Of a stretch of DNA of 32,416 bases, positions 17,388 through 26,694 are shown one piece after another. Below the pieces are notes generated by a model. The model saw nothing but the letters and a program-made list of their open reading frames with translations, searched no databases and was not told the origin of the DNA. Origin of the DNA: Acidimicrobiia bacterium. GTDB taxonomy: Bacteria > Actinomycetota > Acidimicrobiia > Spongiisociales > UBA5794. Both the position numbers and the translations under genes were made by a program. Every line of letters begins with the position of its first letter. Position 1 is the stretch's first letter. The DNA lies in assembly GCA_030066715.1 (NCBI GenBank), contig JASJBC010000037.1, positions 1-32,416 of the forward strand, given 5' to 3'.

Positions 17388-18193
17388 TGCCGCAGGGCCG
17401 AAACGAGATTCGGGCCCTGCTCGAAGCACACGGGGTTCGGCCTCGACGCAGCCTCGGACAGAACTTCCTTGCCGACCCCAATCTCGTCGACCGCATCGTC
17501 CGCACTGCCGGGCCGGGTCCCGGTGACCGGATCGTGGAAGTGGGTGCGGGGACCGGAACCCTGACCAGGGGGCTAGCGGCCACCGGGGCAGACGTGTTGG
17601 CGTTCGAGGTCGATCGCCGCTTGCTGCCGGTGCTGGAGGAAACGCTCTCCGGCACCGATGTGGACCTAAGGGGTGACGATGTCACGAAGGTCGACCTCGG
17701 TGCTGTGCTCGGCGAAGGACCCTGGACGATGGTGGCCAACCTGCCCTACAACGTTGGAACGCCGCTGGTTCTCGAGGTCCTCCGCGATGTCCCCGCTGTT
17801 GTTCGGCTCGTGGTCATGGTGCAGCGAGAGGTCGCCGACCGCTTCGTGGCCGGCCCCGGGTCGCGTACGTACGGAGTGCCGTCCGTGGTCGTGGCGCTGC
17901 ACGCAGACACCGAACTGGCGTTTACAGTGCCGCCCTCCGTGTTCTATCCCGTCCCCGAGGTGGAGTCAGCCGTGGTCACGATGTCCCGGATCGATCCCCC
18001 GGAACACGTCGACAGCGCAATTCAGCTCGCCGGCGTTGCCTTCCGGCAGCGGCGCAAGATGCTGCGCAGGTCGTTGAGCTCGGTCGTCGCCGATGCGGGC
18101 GCCGTCCTCGCCGCGGCCGGCATCGATGCCACTGCGCGGCCGGAGGACTTACCACCGAACGCGTTCGTCCGTCTTGCGGAGGCCATGCCATGA
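17387..18193 (+). CDS. rsmA: 16S rRNA (adenine(1518)-N6/adenine(1519)-N6)-dimethyltransferase RsmA/KsgA
   Basis: RPRRSLGQNFLADPNLVDRIV...VEVGAGTGTLTRGLA...MVANLPYNVGTPLVLEVL...VQREVADRFVAGPGSRTYGVPSV...FYPVPEVESAVV. Confidence 0.96.
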   Translation: MPQGRNEIRALLEAHGVRPRRSLGQNFLADPNLVDRIVRTAGPGPGDRIVEVGAGTGTLTRGLAATGADVLAFEVDRRLLPVLEETLSGTDVDLRGDDVTKVDLGAVLGEGPWTMVANLPYNVGTPLVLEVLRDVPAVVRLVVMVQREVADRFVAGPGSRTYGVPSVVVALHADTELAFTVPPSVFYPVPEVESAVVTMSRIDPPEHVDSAIQLAGVAFRQRRKMLRRSLSSVVADAGAVLAAAGIDATARPEDLPPNAFVRLAEAMP

Positions 18194-19041
18194 TCGAGGG
18201 TGTCGCATACGGCAAAGTGAACCTCGGCCTCCGGGTCGGTCGGCTGCGTCCTGACGGGTTTCACCCGGTTGCGGGGATCTTCCAGTCGATCGACGTCGCC
18301 GACGAACTCACGTTGTCGAGTGCGAATGAGGATTCCATCAGCTCGGCGGCGGGGCGTCCAGTCGTTGATGGGTTGGACAACCTCGCATTCCGTGCTGCCG
18401 CCGCCGTTCGGACGGAAGCACGGAGCGCACAACCGCTGGCAATCACTCTGGACAAGAGGATTCCCACCGCGGCCGGCCTCGGGGGTGGCAGTGCCGATGC
18501 GGCCGGTGCGTTGGCCCTCGCCGGCAGGCACTTCGCCGTAGCCGCCGTCGCCTTGGCCGAATTGGCTCCACAACTGGGCAGCGATGTTCCGTTCTGTCTG
18601 GCCGGAGGGACCGCCCGGGTCGGCGGACGTGGCGAAGACGTACAGAGCATGCCCGCGCTGGGTGGCTTTGCGCTTGCCGTGGTCGTCCCGCCCTTTGAGA
18701 TCGCGACCCCGGCAGCGTTTCGACGGTGGGACGAGATGGACGAGCCTTCGGGGCTGCGGATGCCCCAGGCGGCGTTGCCGCCGCAGCTGCGACCGGAGGG
18801 GGATCTGGTCAATGACTTGTATCCGGCTGCCGCATCGATCGCTGCCGGGCTCGACGACTGGCGGGCTGATCTGGAGCGCTCGTGGGGTCGCCATGTGATG
18901 CTGTCGGGTAGCGGTCCGTCGCTGTACGCCTTCTTCCTCGATATCGAGGAGGCCGCATCGGCCGTGGACGACGTCCCCTCCGGGGCGCGTTTTGCGGAGG
19001 CCTGTGACCTGTCGCCGGTTGGCTGGCGGATCGACGAGTAG
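18190..19041 (+). CDS. ispE: 4-diphosphocytidyl-2-C-methyl-D-erythritol kinase
   Basis: YGKVNLGLRVGRLRPDGFHPVAGIFQSID...LDKRIPTAAGLGGGSADAAGAL...LAPQLGSDVPFCLAGGTARVGGRGE...LSGSGPSLYAFF. Confidence 0.95.
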   Translation: MIEGVAYGKVNLGLRVGRLRPDGFHPVAGIFQSIDVADELTLSSANEDSISSAAGRPVVDGLDNLAFRAAAAVRTEARSAQPLAITLDKRIPTAAGLGGGSADAAGALALAGRHFAVAAVALAELAPQLGSDVPFCLAGGTARVGGRGEDVQSMPALGGFALAVVVPPFEIATPAAFRRWDEMDEPSGLRMPQAALPPQLRPEGDLVNDLYPAAASIAAGLDDWRADLERSWGRHVMLSGSGPSLYAFFLDIEEAASAVDDVPSGARFAEACDLSPVGWRIDE

Positions 19042-19085
19042 CCCCTACAATCTCTCCCGCCCCACAGCGGGGTCCCCAGTTCCAT

Positions 19086-19160
19086 TGGGGGATGGTGTAA
19101 TTGGCAGCACACGTGGTTTTGGTCCACGCAGTCCGGGTTCGAGTCCTGGTCCCCCAGCCA
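19086..19160 (+). tRNA. tRNA-Gln (anticodon TTG)
   Basis: TGGGGGA/TCCCCCA acceptor; anticodon arm CGTGG-TTTTGGT-CCACG; T arm with GGTTCGAGTCC; discriminator G followed by encoded CCA (19158-19160). Confidence 0.93.
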
Positions 19161-19180
19161 GAAGTGTCCTTTTCTGATCG

Positions 19181-19927
19181 GTGGTTTTTGTGGCGGTCAA
19201 AGCTGTAGTCCTTGGTGCGGGCAAGGGCACGCGGATGAAGTCGGACCTGGCCAAAGTGCTGCACCCTGTCGCCGGCCGTCCGATGCTGCTGTGGGCTCTC
19301 GATGCGTTGAACACGGCCGGGTGCACGGAGACCGTGGTTGTGGTCGGGCATCAGGCTGACGACGTTCGGGCGATTCTGCCGTCGGACGTTGGAAGCGCCC
19401 TGCAGGCCGAGCAGCTTGGCACCGGTCACGCAACGATGGTCGGCCTTGCTGCGATGGACGCCGGCGATGGAGACGAGATCATCGTGATGCCGGGAGACAT
19501 GCCTCTTGTGCAGGGACGGACCCTCAGCGACTTGCTCGCAGTGCATCGTGACACCGGAGCAGCCGCGACGCTCCTCTCGGTGGTGCTCGACGAGCCTGGC
19601 TCCTATGGCCGGGTGGTGCGGGACGATTCCGGTGTTGTCGGCATCGTCGAGGCGAAGGATGCGACGGCCGAGCAGCTGGAGATCAGAGAGGTTGGAACCT
19701 CCGTGTACGTGTTCTCGGGCAGATACCTCGATTCGGCGCTGTCCAGGATCAGCACCGACAACGCGCAGGGGGAGTACTACCTGACCGATGTCATCGGCAT
19801 CCTCGTAGAGGATGGGCTTGGGGTTGCCGCCCATAGTGCCGATCCCGAGGAAGGGCTGGGGATCAATTCTGTCGATCAAATTGCGGCCGTCGAGGCGGCG
19901 TTGCGGCGCCGGAGCCGCTCCGTCTGA
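19181..19927 (+). CDS. GlmU-type N-acetylglucosamine-1-phosphate uridylyltransferase (pyrophosphorylase domain only)
   Basis: VAVKAVVLGAGKGTRMKSDLAKVLHPVAGRPMLLWALDAL...QLGTGHATM...PGDMPLV...GSYGRVVRDDSGVVGIVEAKDAT...NAQGEYYLTDVIGILVEDG...GINSVDQIAAVEAALRRRSRSV*; ends right after the catalytic domain. Confidence 0.9.
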   Translation: MVFVAVKAVVLGAGKGTRMKSDLAKVLHPVAGRPMLLWALDALNTAGCTETVVVVGHQADDVRAILPSDVGSALQAEQLGTGHATMVGLAAMDAGDGDEIIVMPGDMPLVQGRTLSDLLAVHRDTGAAATLLSVVLDEPGSYGRVVRDDSGVVGIVEAKDATAEQLEIREVGTSVYVFSGRYLDSALSRISTDNAQGEYYLTDVIGILVEDGLGVAAHSADPEEGLGINSVDQIAAVEAALRRRSRSV

Positions 19928-19996
19928 GTCCGTTGTGCGATAGACGCCACGACCGCTAGCCTTCGCCGTGGAAGTCTGCGGGAGGATCGACACAGC

Positions 19997-20968
19997 GTGG
20001 AGATCACCAGCCGAAAGCGTCTGATGGTGTTCTCGGGCTCGGCCAACGAGGGTCTGGCCCGGGAAGTCGCCAACATCCTGGGCACCAACCTCGGAGGCGT
20101 GGAACGCGAGGTCTTCGCCAACAGCGAGGTCTACATCCACTTCACTGAAAGTGTTCGCGGCTCTGACTGTTTCGTGGTGCAGAGCCATGTGTCCCCGGTC
20201 AACTTCCATGTGGTGGAGCAGCTGATCATGATCGATGCGCTGAAGCGAGCATCGGCAAAGCGCATCACTGCGGTGATCCCGTACTTCGGTTACGCCCGCC
20301 AGGACAAGAAGGGCCGGCCGCGCGAGCCGATCACAGCCAAGTTGATGGGAGACCTCTTCGTCACCGCAGGGGCCGATCGATTGGCTTCAGTAGACCTGCA
20401 TACGGGGCAGATACAGGGGTTTGTCGATGTTCCCTTCGACCACTTGACCGCGCTTCCCGTGTTCGTCGATTACCTGGCCAAGACCCTCGACGGTCCGACA
20501 ACCATCGTCTCGCCGGACGCGGGCGGCGTGAAGCGAGCCGCTCGCTACGCACGCCACCTCGATGCGGCTGTGGCCTTCATCGACAAACGACGCAGCACTG
20601 ATGTGCGCAATCAGTCCGAGTCGCTGGAGGTGATCGGCGACATCAACGGCAGACACTGCATCATCGTCGATGACATCATCGATACCGCAGGTAGCGCCGT
20701 CGGCGCAGCCAACCTGTTGCAGCAGCGCGGGGCGCTCAGCGTACGACTGGCCGCGACCCACGGCATCATGTCTGATCCAGCGGTCGACCGGATCAAGAAC
20801 TCGGCTATCAGCGAGGTCGTGATCAGCAACACACTGCCCGTCCCCGACGACGCATCGGATTTGCCGACCCTCACGGTCCTCTCGATCGGATCCGTTCTTG
20901 CCGGTGCGATCAACGCCATCTTCACCGATGCGTCGGTCAGCGCCATCTTCAAGGGCGAGAACATGTGA
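19997..20968 (+). CDS. prs: Ribose-phosphate pyrophosphokinase
   Basis: LMVFSGSANEGLAREVANILG...REVFANSEVYIHFTESVRGSDCFVVQSH...IPYFGYARQDKKGRPREPITAKL...SVDLHTGQIQGFVDVPFDHL...HCIIVDDIIDTAGS. Confidence 0.97.
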   Translation: MEITSRKRLMVFSGSANEGLAREVANILGTNLGGVEREVFANSEVYIHFTESVRGSDCFVVQSHVSPVNFHVVEQLIMIDALKRASAKRITAVIPYFGYARQDKKGRPREPITAKLMGDLFVTAGADRLASVDLHTGQIQGFVDVPFDHLTALPVFVDYLAKTLDGPTTIVSPDAGGVKRAARYARHLDAAVAFIDKRRSTDVRNQSESLEVIGDINGRHCIIVDDIIDTAGSAVGAANLLQQRGALSVRLAATHGIMSDPAVDRIKNSAISEVVISNTLPVPDDASDLPTLTVLSIGSVLAGAINAIFTDASVSAIFKGENM

Positions 20969-22689
20969 CCGGGTCTGCGGACCTCATCGCCCGGATCGCT
21001 GCCACGGAGTTTCAGCTCTATCGCGACCAGTTTGATGCGCTCACGGCCATGGCGCCGGAGCGTTTTGGGGGCCGCGATTGGTCGGGCTTGCAGGAAGATG
21101 CCGCAACCCGGCTCGACATCTACAACGATCGGGTTGCCACCGCCGCAGGTGAGATCGAAGACCAACTCGGGCCGCAGGACCAGAACCTCGCCGTATGGCA
21201 AGAGGCAAAGGTCCAGTTCGCCGCCGCAATGGAAGGGCGCGGAGATGCCGAAATCGGCAGGACCTTCTTCAGTTCGCTGACCCGGCGGGTTCTGACGACG
21301 GAGGGAACCAATCCCGAGGTCGAGTTCACCGACGAGCCGTCGCAGTCTTTGCCCGGGGAGCCGAAGCTGCTCAGTCTCGGTCTCGGCGACAAGGAGGATC
21401 GGCTGGGGACGCTGTTGCGGCAGACGATTTCGGAAACTGACTGGCAGAACCTCGAGCGCGATGTCCGGCTCGCCGCCCTGGAGATCGAGCGCCGCTTTGC
21501 CTCACACGGCGCTGCCGCAGCCACAGTCGAGGTCGAAGCGTATCCCGAACCCTTCTATCGCGGGCGGGCGGCCTACGTCGTCGGCACCATCAGTGCGGGT
21601 GACGTGAGGCTGCCGCTTGCGATCGCCGTCCACCACACCAACCGCGGCCTTGTGGTCGGTGCCGTCCTGCTCGAGCCCGACGACATCTCAGTTCTGTTCA
21701 GCTACACCCGTGCGTCGTTTGTCGTGGCTGTGGAGAACCCCGGCCAGATGGTCAACTACCTGCGACGGCTGCTGTCGCATCGCAAACCCGCTGAGCTCTT
21801 TGCCGCGATCGGGTTCAACAAGCACGGCAAGACCGAGCGCTACCGGGACCTGCGCTCCTACATCGACGAGTCGGGTACCCGATTCGACTACGCCCGTGGG
21901 ATACGCGGCATGGTGATGATCGTGTTCACCCTGCCCGGCTATGACGCAGTGTTCAAGGTCATCAGAGATCGGTTCCCGTATCCGAAGCAGACCACACGGC
22001 GTCAGGTGATGTCCAAGTATCGAATGGTGTTCCGTCACGACCGCGCCGGCCGGCTCATCGACGCCCATGAGTTCGAGCACATGCGCTTCAGTCGTGACCG
22101 GTTTGCGCCTGAGTTGCTGGCCGAGCTGGAGACGGCGGCCACCCGATCCGTCACGGTTGCCGATGACATCGTGACTCTGCACCACGTGTACGTGGAGAGG
22201 AAGGTCGTACCGCTCGACATCTACCTGCGGGAGAGCAACCCCCTGAAGGGCAGGGCCGCCATGATCGACTACGGGCGGGCGATCAAGAATCTTGCGATGT
22301 CCGACATCTTCCCCGGGGACATGTTGCTGAAGAACTTTGGTGTCACGAGGTCGGGACGTGTCGTCTTCTACGACTACGACGAGCTGACCAGGGTGACCGA
22401 GTGCAACTTCCGCGAGCTGCCGCAGACACAGGATCCCGATCGGGAGATGGCGGCCGACCCTTGGTTCGGCGTCGGGGACAACGATGTCTTCCCCGAGGAG
22501 TTCCGCAACTTCCTGGGAATTCGCGGCGAGCTTCGCTCAGTGCTCGAGCGCCATCATGGGGATCTGTTCGGCGTTCGCTTCTGGCGACGCGTTCAAGACA
22601 GGGTCGGCTCCGGCGAGGTCATCGAAATATTCCCCTACGAGCGGAGCCGCCGGCTCGGTGCCGGCATCCGAAGGAGGACGAGCACCTAG
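20965..22689 (+). CDS. aceK: Isocitrate dehydrogenase kinase/phosphatase AceK
   Basis: 574 aa; GIRGMVMIVFTLPGYDAVFKVIRDRFPYPKQTTRRQVMSKYRMVFRHDRAGRLIDAHEFEHMRF...VTLHHVYVERKVVPLDIYL...DYGRAIKNLAMSDIFPGDMLLKNFGVTRSGRVVFYDYDELTRVTECNFRELP...DVFPEEFRNFLG are AceK signatures. Confidence 0.96.
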   Translation: MTGSADLIARIAATEFQLYRDQFDALTAMAPERFGGRDWSGLQEDAATRLDIYNDRVATAAGEIEDQLGPQDQNLAVWQEAKVQFAAAMEGRGDAEIGRTFFSSLTRRVLTTEGTNPEVEFTDEPSQSLPGEPKLLSLGLGDKEDRLGTLLRQTISETDWQNLERDVRLAALEIERRFASHGAAAATVEVEAYPEPFYRGRAAYVVGTISAGDVRLPLAIAVHHTNRGLVVGAVLLEPDDISVLFSYTRASFVVAVENPGQMVNYLRRLLSHRKPAELFAAIGFNKHGKTERYRDLRSYIDESGTRFDYARGIRGMVMIVFTLPGYDAVFKVIRDRFPYPKQTTRRQVMSKYRMVFRHDRAGRLIDAHEFEHMRFSRDRFAPELLAELETAATRSVTVADDIVTLHHVYVERKVVPLDIYLRESNPLKGRAAMIDYGRAIKNLAMSDIFPGDMLLKNFGVTRSGRVVFYDYDELTRVTECNFRELPQTQDPDREMAADPWFGVGDNDVFPEEFRNFLGIRGELRSVLERHHGDLFGVRFWRRVQDRVGSGEVIEIFPYERSRRLGAGIRRRTST

Positions 22690-23093
22690 TGAAGACGACA
22701 GTCATCAGCGTCCACACCGGTTCTTCCCGCGGGGTGACCGACATCACTGCGGAAGCTGCCACCTTTGTCGCCGGCCTCGGCGACGGATTGCTCAACGTCT
22801 TTGTTCCTCACGCCACGGCTGGTGTCGCCATCCTGGAGACCGGGGCGGGCAGCGATCAGGATTTGATGGACATCCTCGATGACCTCCTGCCGCGCGTGGA
22901 CCAGTATCGCCACCGCCACGGGAGTCCGGGACACGGCGCCGACCACGTTCTTCCCGGGATCGTGGCGCCGTCGACCGTCATCCCGGTCCTGGGCGGGAAG
23001 CTGGCGCTGGGGACTTGGCAGTCGGTAGTCCTCGTCGACCCGAACGCCGACAATGCCGATCGTCGCATCCGGTTCAGCTTCGTTGCGGGCTGA
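22689..23093 (+). CDS. YjbQ/UPF0047 family protein
   Basis: From GTG 22689: MKTTVISVHTGSSRGVTDITAEAATFV...GLLNVFVPHATAGVAILETGAGSDQDLMDILDDLLP...HRHGSPGHGADHVLPGIVAPSTVIPVLGGKLALGTWQSVVLVDPN. Confidence 0.93.
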   Translation: MKTTVISVHTGSSRGVTDITAEAATFVAGLGDGLLNVFVPHATAGVAILETGAGSDQDLMDILDDLLPRVDQYRHRHGSPGHGADHVLPGIVAPSTVIPVLGGKLALGTWQSVVLVDPNADNADRRIRFSFVAG

Positions 23094-23107
23094 TCGGCCC
23101 TTTCCCT

Positions 23108-23136
23108 TTGCCTACGGCGGCGCAATAGCGCATAAT
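23108..23136 (+). promoter_or_regulatory. Candidate sigma70-type promoter for rplY
   Basis: TTGCCT (23108-23113), 17-bp spacer, CATAAT (23131-23136), upstream of the rplY leader. Confidence 0.55.
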
Positions 23137-23152
23137 GTGGGCCGTTCTATTG

Positions 23153-23175
23153 CGCCGCGCCTTCTTTGCGCGGCG
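23153..23175 (+). promoter_or_regulatory. rplY 5'-leader hairpin
   Basis: Perfect 8-bp stem CGCCGCGC-cttcttt-GCGCGGCG just downstream of the candidate promoter. Confidence 0.5.
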
Positions 23176-23214
23176 TGACAACCCCCAACTCGACCTCATG
23201 AGGAGACGTAAACG

Positions 23215-23889
23215 ATGGAGCAGGTGACACTAAGCGCCAAGCCGCGCGCTGCATTTGGGACCCGTCCGTCCCGGCGCCTGCGACGCCAGGGCCTGATCCC
23301 GGCGACGGTCTATGGCAAGAACGCCGAAGCGAAGTCAATCACCGTTGACAGCCGTGAGCTCTACCTGGCAATGCACACCGAGGCCGGGCGCAACGCGCTG
23401 CTCAACGTCGATATCGAAGGCGACGAGAAGGTGCTCGCAGTTGCTCGTGAGATCCAGCGTCATCCGGTGCGTGGTGAGGTGATACACCTCGACCTGATCC
23501 AGATCTCGCTGGACGAAGCGATCAGCGCCGACGTTGCGCTGGAGTACATCGGCACGCCGATCGGCGTCCGCGAGGACGGCGGCTTCGTCGAGTCCATTGC
23601 AACCACCGTCAATATCTTGGCGCTGCCGACGGCCATTCCCAGCTCGATCGTTATCGACATCGAAGACCTCCATACCGGCGACACACTCAAGGTGTCCGAC
23701 CTTCCCGAGCTCGAAGGTGTCGAGTACACCGACGATGTGGACCGCCCCCTCGTGACCGTCCTCCTGCCGAGGGTCGAGGAAGAGGTCGAGGTTCTCGTCG
23801 AGCTCGGCGAAGACGGGGAGCCCATCGAGGCTGCCGAGGAGGGCGCCGAAGAGGCTGCTGCCGAGGCATCCGCGGAGGAAGAGGAGTAA
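23215..23889 (+). CDS. rplY: 50S ribosomal protein L25/general stress protein Ctc
   Basis: LSAKPRAAFGTRPSRRLRRQGLIPATVYGKNAEAKSITVDSREL...EIQRHPVRGEVIHLDLIQI...; acidic C-terminal tail EEGAEEAAAEASAEEEE; CTC-type long form. Confidence 0.95.
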   Translation: MEQVTLSAKPRAAFGTRPSRRLRRQGLIPATVYGKNAEAKSITVDSRELYLAMHTEAGRNALLNVDIEGDEKVLAVAREIQRHPVRGEVIHLDLIQISLDEAISADVALEYIGTPIGVREDGGFVESIATTVNILALPTAIPSSIVIDIEDLHTGDTLKVSDLPELEGVEYTDDVDRPLVTVLLPRVEEEVEVLVELGEDGEPIEAAEEGAEEAAAEASAEEEE

Positions 23890-23924
23890 CCGTCTCCTCC
23901 GACGCTCCAGAGCGGCGGCTCCCG

Positions 23925-24497
23925 ATTGTCGTCGGGCTGCGCAACCCGGGCCAGCGGTACGACCAGACGCGGCACAACCTAGGCGCCGATGTGCTGCTGG
24001 CGTTGACCGGCCGGAGCGGGGCCACCTTCAAGCGAGCGCGGCGAACTGTGCGCGCCGAAGTGTGTGAGACGAGGATCGGCGACACCCGCGCCGTGTTGGC
24101 GATGCCGACAACCTTCATGAACGAGTCGGGGCAGGCCGTTGCCCCGCTGATTCGCTACTTCGACGGCTCGCCCGCCGATCTGTTGATCATCCACGACGAC
24201 ATCGATCTTCCGTTCGCCAAGCTGCGGCTGCAATACGACCGCGGCTCGGGGGGCAACAACGGCGCCCGCTCCGTGATTCGGTCATTGGGAACCCAGGAGT
24301 TCTGGAGACTCAAATGTGGAGTTGGGCGGCCACCGGGCAGAATGGACCCGGCAGCCTTTGTGCTGCGCCGCTTCACCACCAAGGAGCAGCCAGAGATCGA
24401 TGTGGTCATCGAGCAAGCGGCGGATGTGGTGGAACGGTTCATAATCGAGGGCGGACCGGCCGCCCAGCAGCTAACCGGTTCAACAGAAAGCGGCTGA
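23925..24497 (+). CDS. pth: Peptidyl-tRNA hydrolase (start uncertain; non-canonical ATT shown)
   Basis: [27 protein letters not shown]...[21 protein letters not shown]...[53 protein letters not shown]. The ORF track begins at GTG 23991, after the conserved NPG and RHN motifs. Confidence 0.88.
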   Translation: MVVGLRNPGQRYDQTRHNLGADVLLALTGRSGATFKRARRTVRAEVCETRIGDTRAVLAMPTTFMNESGQAVAPLIRYFDGSPADLLIIHDDIDLPFAKLRLQYDRGSGGNNGARSVIRSLGTQEFWRLKCGVGRPPGRMDPAAFVLRRFTTKEQPEIDVVIEQAADVVERFIIEGGPAAQQLTGSTESG

Positions 24498-24513
24498 GTC
24501 GGAAGGAGACACC

Positions 24514-25992
24514 GTGGCATATGTCGGAGCGATCGATCAGGGAACGACGAGCACACGGGTTGCAATAGTCGATCACGCCGGGACCTTCGTCGGGATGGCC
24601 CAGAAGGAGCATGCCCAGCTGATGCCTCAACCCGGATGGGTCGAGCACGACGCCACGGAGATCTGGGCGAACATCGAGGAAGTCACGGCTGCCGCGCTAG
24701 CCGACGCCGGTATCGACCGGACAGACCTGGCTGCGGTGGGTCTGACCAACCAACGGGAGACAACCCTCGTTTGGGATGCGGCTACCGGTGAGCCGTTGGC
24801 TCCCGCCATCGTGTGGCAGGACACCCGGACCGACGTGATCTGCCGCGAGCTCGGGGGCGCCGAAGGAGCGGACCGGTTCCGCGCCAAGACGGGCCTCCCG
24901 CTGGCAACCTATTTCGCCGGACCGAAGCTGGTCTGGTTGCTCGACAACGTCGCCGGACTGCGCGAGAGAGCCGAAGCCGGCGAGGTCCGCTTCGGAACTA
25001 TGGACTCCTGGGTGATGTGGAACCTGACCGGGGAGCACGTCACCGATGTCACCAACGCCAGCCGGACGATGCTCATGGATCTCGAGACCCTGGATTGGGA
25101 CGATGAGATCGTCGGCATATTCGGGATTCCCAAGTCGGTGCTGCCGCGGATCGTGCCCTCGGTCGGCCTGATCGGCCGGGGCAAGGGCGTCCTCGAAGGC
25201 GTCCCGGTTGCCGGAATCCTCGGGGACCAGCAGGCCGCGATGTTCGGTCAGGCGTGCTTCAACCCGGGTGATACGAAGAACACGTACGGCACAGGGTGCT
25301 TCATGCTGCTGAACACGGGTACGCAGGCGGTGCAGTCGACCAAGGGTCTGCTGACGACGGTTGCGTATCAGATAGCGAGCGGCAAGCCGCGCTATGCGCT
25401 CGAGGGCTCGGTAGCGATTGCCGGGTCTGGTGTCCAGTGGCTGCGAGATCAGATGCGCATGATCGACGATGCTCCCCAGGTCGAGCCGCTGGCGAAGACC
25501 GTTCCAGACAATGGTGACGTGTACTTCGTCCCCGCATTCTCCGGGTTGTTCGCTCCGTACTGGCGCTCCGACGCCCGCGGCGTGATCGCCGGCCTCACCC
25601 GGTTCAGCGAGGCCGGACATGTTGCCCGGGCAGTGTTGGAGTCGGTTGCGTACCAGAGCCGTGACGTGCTCGAAGCGATGGAAGCCGACTCGGGCGTCGA
25701 CATGAATGAGCTGAAGGTGGACGGGGGCATGGTCGTCAACGAGCTGCTGATGCAGTTCCAGGCGGACATCCTCGATGTCGACGTCGTGAGGCCCACGATC
25801 ATCGAAACGACCGTTCTCGGTGCAGCCTATGCGGCCGGCCTCGCCACCGGGTTCTGGCGGGGGCTCGATGAGCTGCGCGAGCACTGGGCCGAAGACAGGC
25901 GATTCGTGGCCGATATGGCGGAGGACGAGCGTGCCGCGTTGTACGACTCATGGAAGAAGGCCGTCGACAAGAGCCTGAACTGGGTGGACTAG
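24514..25992 (+). CDS. glpK: Glycerol kinase
   Basis: [21 protein letters not shown]...[19 protein letters not shown]...[29 protein letters not shown]...[36 protein letters not shown]...[17 protein letters not shown]. Confidence 0.96.
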   Translation: MAYVGAIDQGTTSTRVAIVDHAGTFVGMAQKEHAQLMPQPGWVEHDATEIWANIEEVTAAALADAGIDRTDLAAVGLTNQRETTLVWDAATGEPLAPAIVWQDTRTDVICRELGGAEGADRFRAKTGLPLATYFAGPKLVWLLDNVAGLRERAEAGEVRFGTMDSWVMWNLTGEHVTDVTNASRTMLMDLETLDWDDEIVGIFGIPKSVLPRIVPSVGLIGRGKGVLEGVPVAGILGDQQAAMFGQACFNPGDTKNTYGTGCFMLLNTGTQAVQSTKGLLTTVAYQIASGKPRYALEGSVAIAGSGVQWLRDQMRMIDDAPQVEPLAKTVPDNGDVYFVPAFSGLFAPYWRSDARGVIAGLTRFSEAGHVARAVLESVAYQSRDVLEAMEADSGVDMNELKVDGGMVVNELLMQFQADILDVDVVRPTIIETTVLGAAYAAGLATGFWRGLDELREHWAEDRRFVADMAEDERAALYDSWKKAVDKSLNWVD

Positions 25993-26105
25993 CTGCCGAC
26001 GACCGATCGCGGCGCGCCGGCCGAGCCGCCCGCCGGTCCGGGAGAAGGCCTGCCTGTCGTGTGTGGCAGATGATCGTCGCTGCACCCAGCGGTTAGCATC
26101 GCCCC

Positions 26106-26687
26106 ATGGCGCAACAGCTGAACGTCCCGAACATACTTGCGTTGACGCGCATTGCGCTGACCCCGGTTGTGATGACGCTGGTGCTGCTGTCAGAGCATAT
26201 TGAGCACGCCTTTGGTCTCGCCCTTGCGGTTTTCATACCGGCCGCTCTCACCGACTTCGCCGACGGCTATCTGGCGCGGCGGTGGAAGCTAACGACCGTC
26301 TTCGGGGCATTCCTCGACTCCGTTGCCGACAAGGTCCTCGTCATTGGGGGCTTGCTGGTCCTCATCGAGGTGGGCCGGGCCTGGTCGTGGGCTGCGTTCA
26401 TCATCATCACCCGCGAAGTGGCGGTGATGGGTCTGCGTGCCGTGGCCGCCTTGGAGAAGGCGACGGTACCGCCGAGCTTCTGGGGCAAGAGCAAGACCAC
26501 CTTCCAGTTCCTCGCCATCGGCTTTGCGATGATCCGACCCGAATCCGAGCTGGGCCCGTTCTTCTTCGATGAGTGGCTCATGCTGGTCGCGGTCTTCGCC
26601 ACCGTTTTGTCGGGATGGGACTACTTCCGGCGCTACTGGAGCGCTTTCGAAACCGACGAAAAGGTCGAGATCCCCGCCGACGAGTAG
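26106..26687 (+). CDS. pgsA: CDP-diacylglycerol--glycerol-3-phosphate 3-phosphatidyltransferase
   Basis: NVPNILALTRIALTPVVM...; CDP-alcohol phosphotransferase motif DFADGYLARRWKLTTVFGAFLDSVADK. Confidence 0.94.
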   Translation: MAQQLNVPNILALTRIALTPVVMTLVLLSEHIEHAFGLALAVFIPAALTDFADGYLARRWKLTTVFGAFLDSVADKVLVIGGLLVLIEVGRAWSWAAFIIITREVAVMGLRAVAALEKATVPPSFWGKSKTTFQFLAIGFAMIRPESELGPFFFDEWLMLVAVFATVLSGWDYFRRYWSAFETDEKVEIPADE

Positions 26688-26694
26688 TCCCCTC

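Noticed and set aside
18809-20209. 466-aa minus-strand ORF across ispE, tRNA-Gln, glmU and prs
   Set aside because: Runs antisense through a tRNA and three confident genes; no domain signature.
24697-25884. 395-aa minus-strand ORF antisense to glpK
   Set aside because: Shadow ORF of a high-GC conserved gene; no recognisable family.
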